NCBI RefSeq assembly: GCF_006782915.1
Contig: NZ_VCNP01000059.1
Coordinates: 1 to 34,554 of the forward strand
DNA: 34,554 nucleotides
Direction: 5' to 3'
Source of the DNA: Streptomyces calvus
GTDB taxonomy: Bacteria; Actinomycetota; Actinomycetes; Streptomycetales; Streptomycetaceae
Part shown: positions 33,651 through 34,554 of the stretch, piece by piece
How positions within the stretch are numbered: position 1 is the stretch's first letter
Layout: each line of letters starts with the position of its first letter
Notes under the pieces: model-generated
What the model saw: only the letters and a program-made list of their open reading frames with translations
The model's database searches: none
What the model was told of the DNA's origin: nothing
Position numbers and translations under genes: made by a program

Positions 33651-34393
33651 GGTCGGCTGCTGGGTCGAGGCCCTTCCGGGCGGTGACGGCCTCGGTGGCC
33701 GCGGCCGGGATGAGCGGTCCGAGCTGCCGCGGAGACGCCTGCCTGTCCTCGTGGCCGTGAGGCTTGCCGATGGCTGGGCCTGCGGCACCTGTGGAGTGCC
33801 GGCCCGTCACCTGGTTGAGCCGTGCTCGGTAGGTGCGGCAGTCCAGCCCGGTGCCTGGTCGCCTTCGCCGGCCGCGTCGCGGGGACTGCCGGGGTGCGCG
33901 GCGACGGTGACCGCCGGGCACCGGCTGCCGGGACATCGTCAGCCGCTCTTCCTTCTCGGGCCGACGCAGCGTGTGCCGTACCGGGTTGACGCGGGGAGCG
34001 GGCTTGGCCGGTACAGGCTTTGCTGCAGGAGGTCGCGCAGCCACCAGGTACCGTCGGCGTCGCGGAAGATGATCGCTGCCGGGTGGGGCCGCCTTCTTTG
34101 GGGGGATGTGGTGGGTGAGGCGGGGGCAGCACTTTCTCGGGCAGGTGGCTGTCGTCCGTGGTGCCGGTCCCTGGTGGTAGCTGACCGGGGCGGCGTGGTC
34201 CACGGGGCGCCCGCTGTCGTTGGTCGTGCTGGTGGTGCAGGCCACGGCGTCGGCGGCGGAGCGGCGCTCTTGTGTCCTTTGCGGCATGTCTCGCGGGCAC
34301 CGGGTGGGGGTCTGTTTCGGCGTGGGCCCGAGGGCGGTGGTGTGTCGCGCGGTGGTGGGAGGCGCTCTTGTGGCGAGAGGGTCATCGTTCCCG
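33651..34393. other. Low-support region at the right edge
   Basis: No gene is clear. The minus strand 33939-34385 stays open for 148 codons and contains one coding-like piece (IIFRDADGTWWLRDLLQQSL). The rest is proline- and arginine-rich, and a frameshift relative to a neighbouring frame near 34090 is possible. It may be a decayed or misassembled gene. Confidence 0.35.
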
Positions 34394-34554
34394 GAGCTGA
34401 GCTGAGCTGAGCTGAGCTGGAGCCGGAGCCGGGGTTGGTGTCGGAGCCGTTCCCGGAGCCGTTCCCGGACCGGAGCTGGAGTCGGGGTTGGTGTCGGAGC
34501 CCTCGGAGCCGGGGTTGGAGGTCTTTGGGGCTGGAGTGGGGGTTGTTCCCGGTG
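34394..34554. repeat. Low-complexity repeats at the window edge
   Basis: Five copies of GAGCT (34394-34418) lead into GGAGCC-rich sequence with GGAGCCGTTCCC twice in tandem (34443-34454, 34455-34466) and GGGGTTGGTGTCGGAGCC twice (34431-34448, 34484-34501). On the minus strand one frame encodes a Pro-Thr-Ala-rich linker (PTPAPRAPTPTPTPAP), so it may be the linker of a protein continuing beyond the window. Confidence 0.75.

Noticed and set aside
33506..34300. Minus-strand 264-aa gene at the right edge
   Set aside because: Composition is Pro/Arg/His-rich without recognisable domains and it overlaps other equally open frames; only a short coding-like piece in another frame was noted.

Overview
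The window is very high in GC, its genes show strong third-position GC bias, and starts are often GTG or TTG. Gene families include PucR, GlxA/AraC, SpoIIE-type phosphatase, aa3 CtaD and MMPL/MarR. This is typical of a Streptomyces or close relative chromosome. The organism is inferred from gene style, not from any marker gene.

From the left edge to about 23.5 kb the sequence is ordinary single-copy chromosome with intact genes. It opens with a minus-strand urease operon (gamma-beta fusion plus alpha subunit, the alpha cut by the window edge) and a divergent PucR-type regulator. Then come an APC permease, a secreted GH43 enzyme behind a clear promoter and LacI-type operator, a two-domain YceI protein, and a divergent pair made of an alpha/beta-hydrolase-fold protein (nucleophile serine missing) and a GlxA-like regulator. 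Next are GAPDH, a PAS/GAF/SpoIIE phosphatase, a DUF899 protein, and an orphan cytochrome oxidase subunit I coupled to a small membrane protein. A block of 26-bp tandem repeats separates this from an MMPL transporter with a divergent MarR regulator. An atypical SDR protein, a winged-helix regulator and a small secreted SH3-like protein follow.

From about 23.5 kb to the right edge, gene density falls and the sequence looks like an accessory graveyard. Intact islands are a 63-aa zinc-ribbon protein, an FAD-dependent oxidoreductase (with a tiny divergent ORF behind a strong ribosome binding site), a YihY/BrkB membrane protein, a few small hypothetical genes and an ornithine cyclodeaminase/mu-crystallin family gene. 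Between them lie broken remnants: a TPR protein, a PLL-like beta-propeller, an IS5-type transposase with internal deletion and frameshifts, and a replication-relaxation family protein with three frameshifts and a stop. The last 160 bp are low-complexity repeats.

The least explained structure is a pair of about 50-bp inverted repeats (43 of 50 aligned positions identical) that bracket the ornithine cyclodeaminase-family gene as a 1.2-kb cassette inside the degraded zone. Two other candidates for a second look are the dyad upstream of the SDR gene, whose half-site recurs in the MarR/MMPL intergenic region, and two enzyme-fold proteins that have lost key catalytic residues. I found no CRISPR array, rRNA, tRNA or recognisable biosynthetic cluster.
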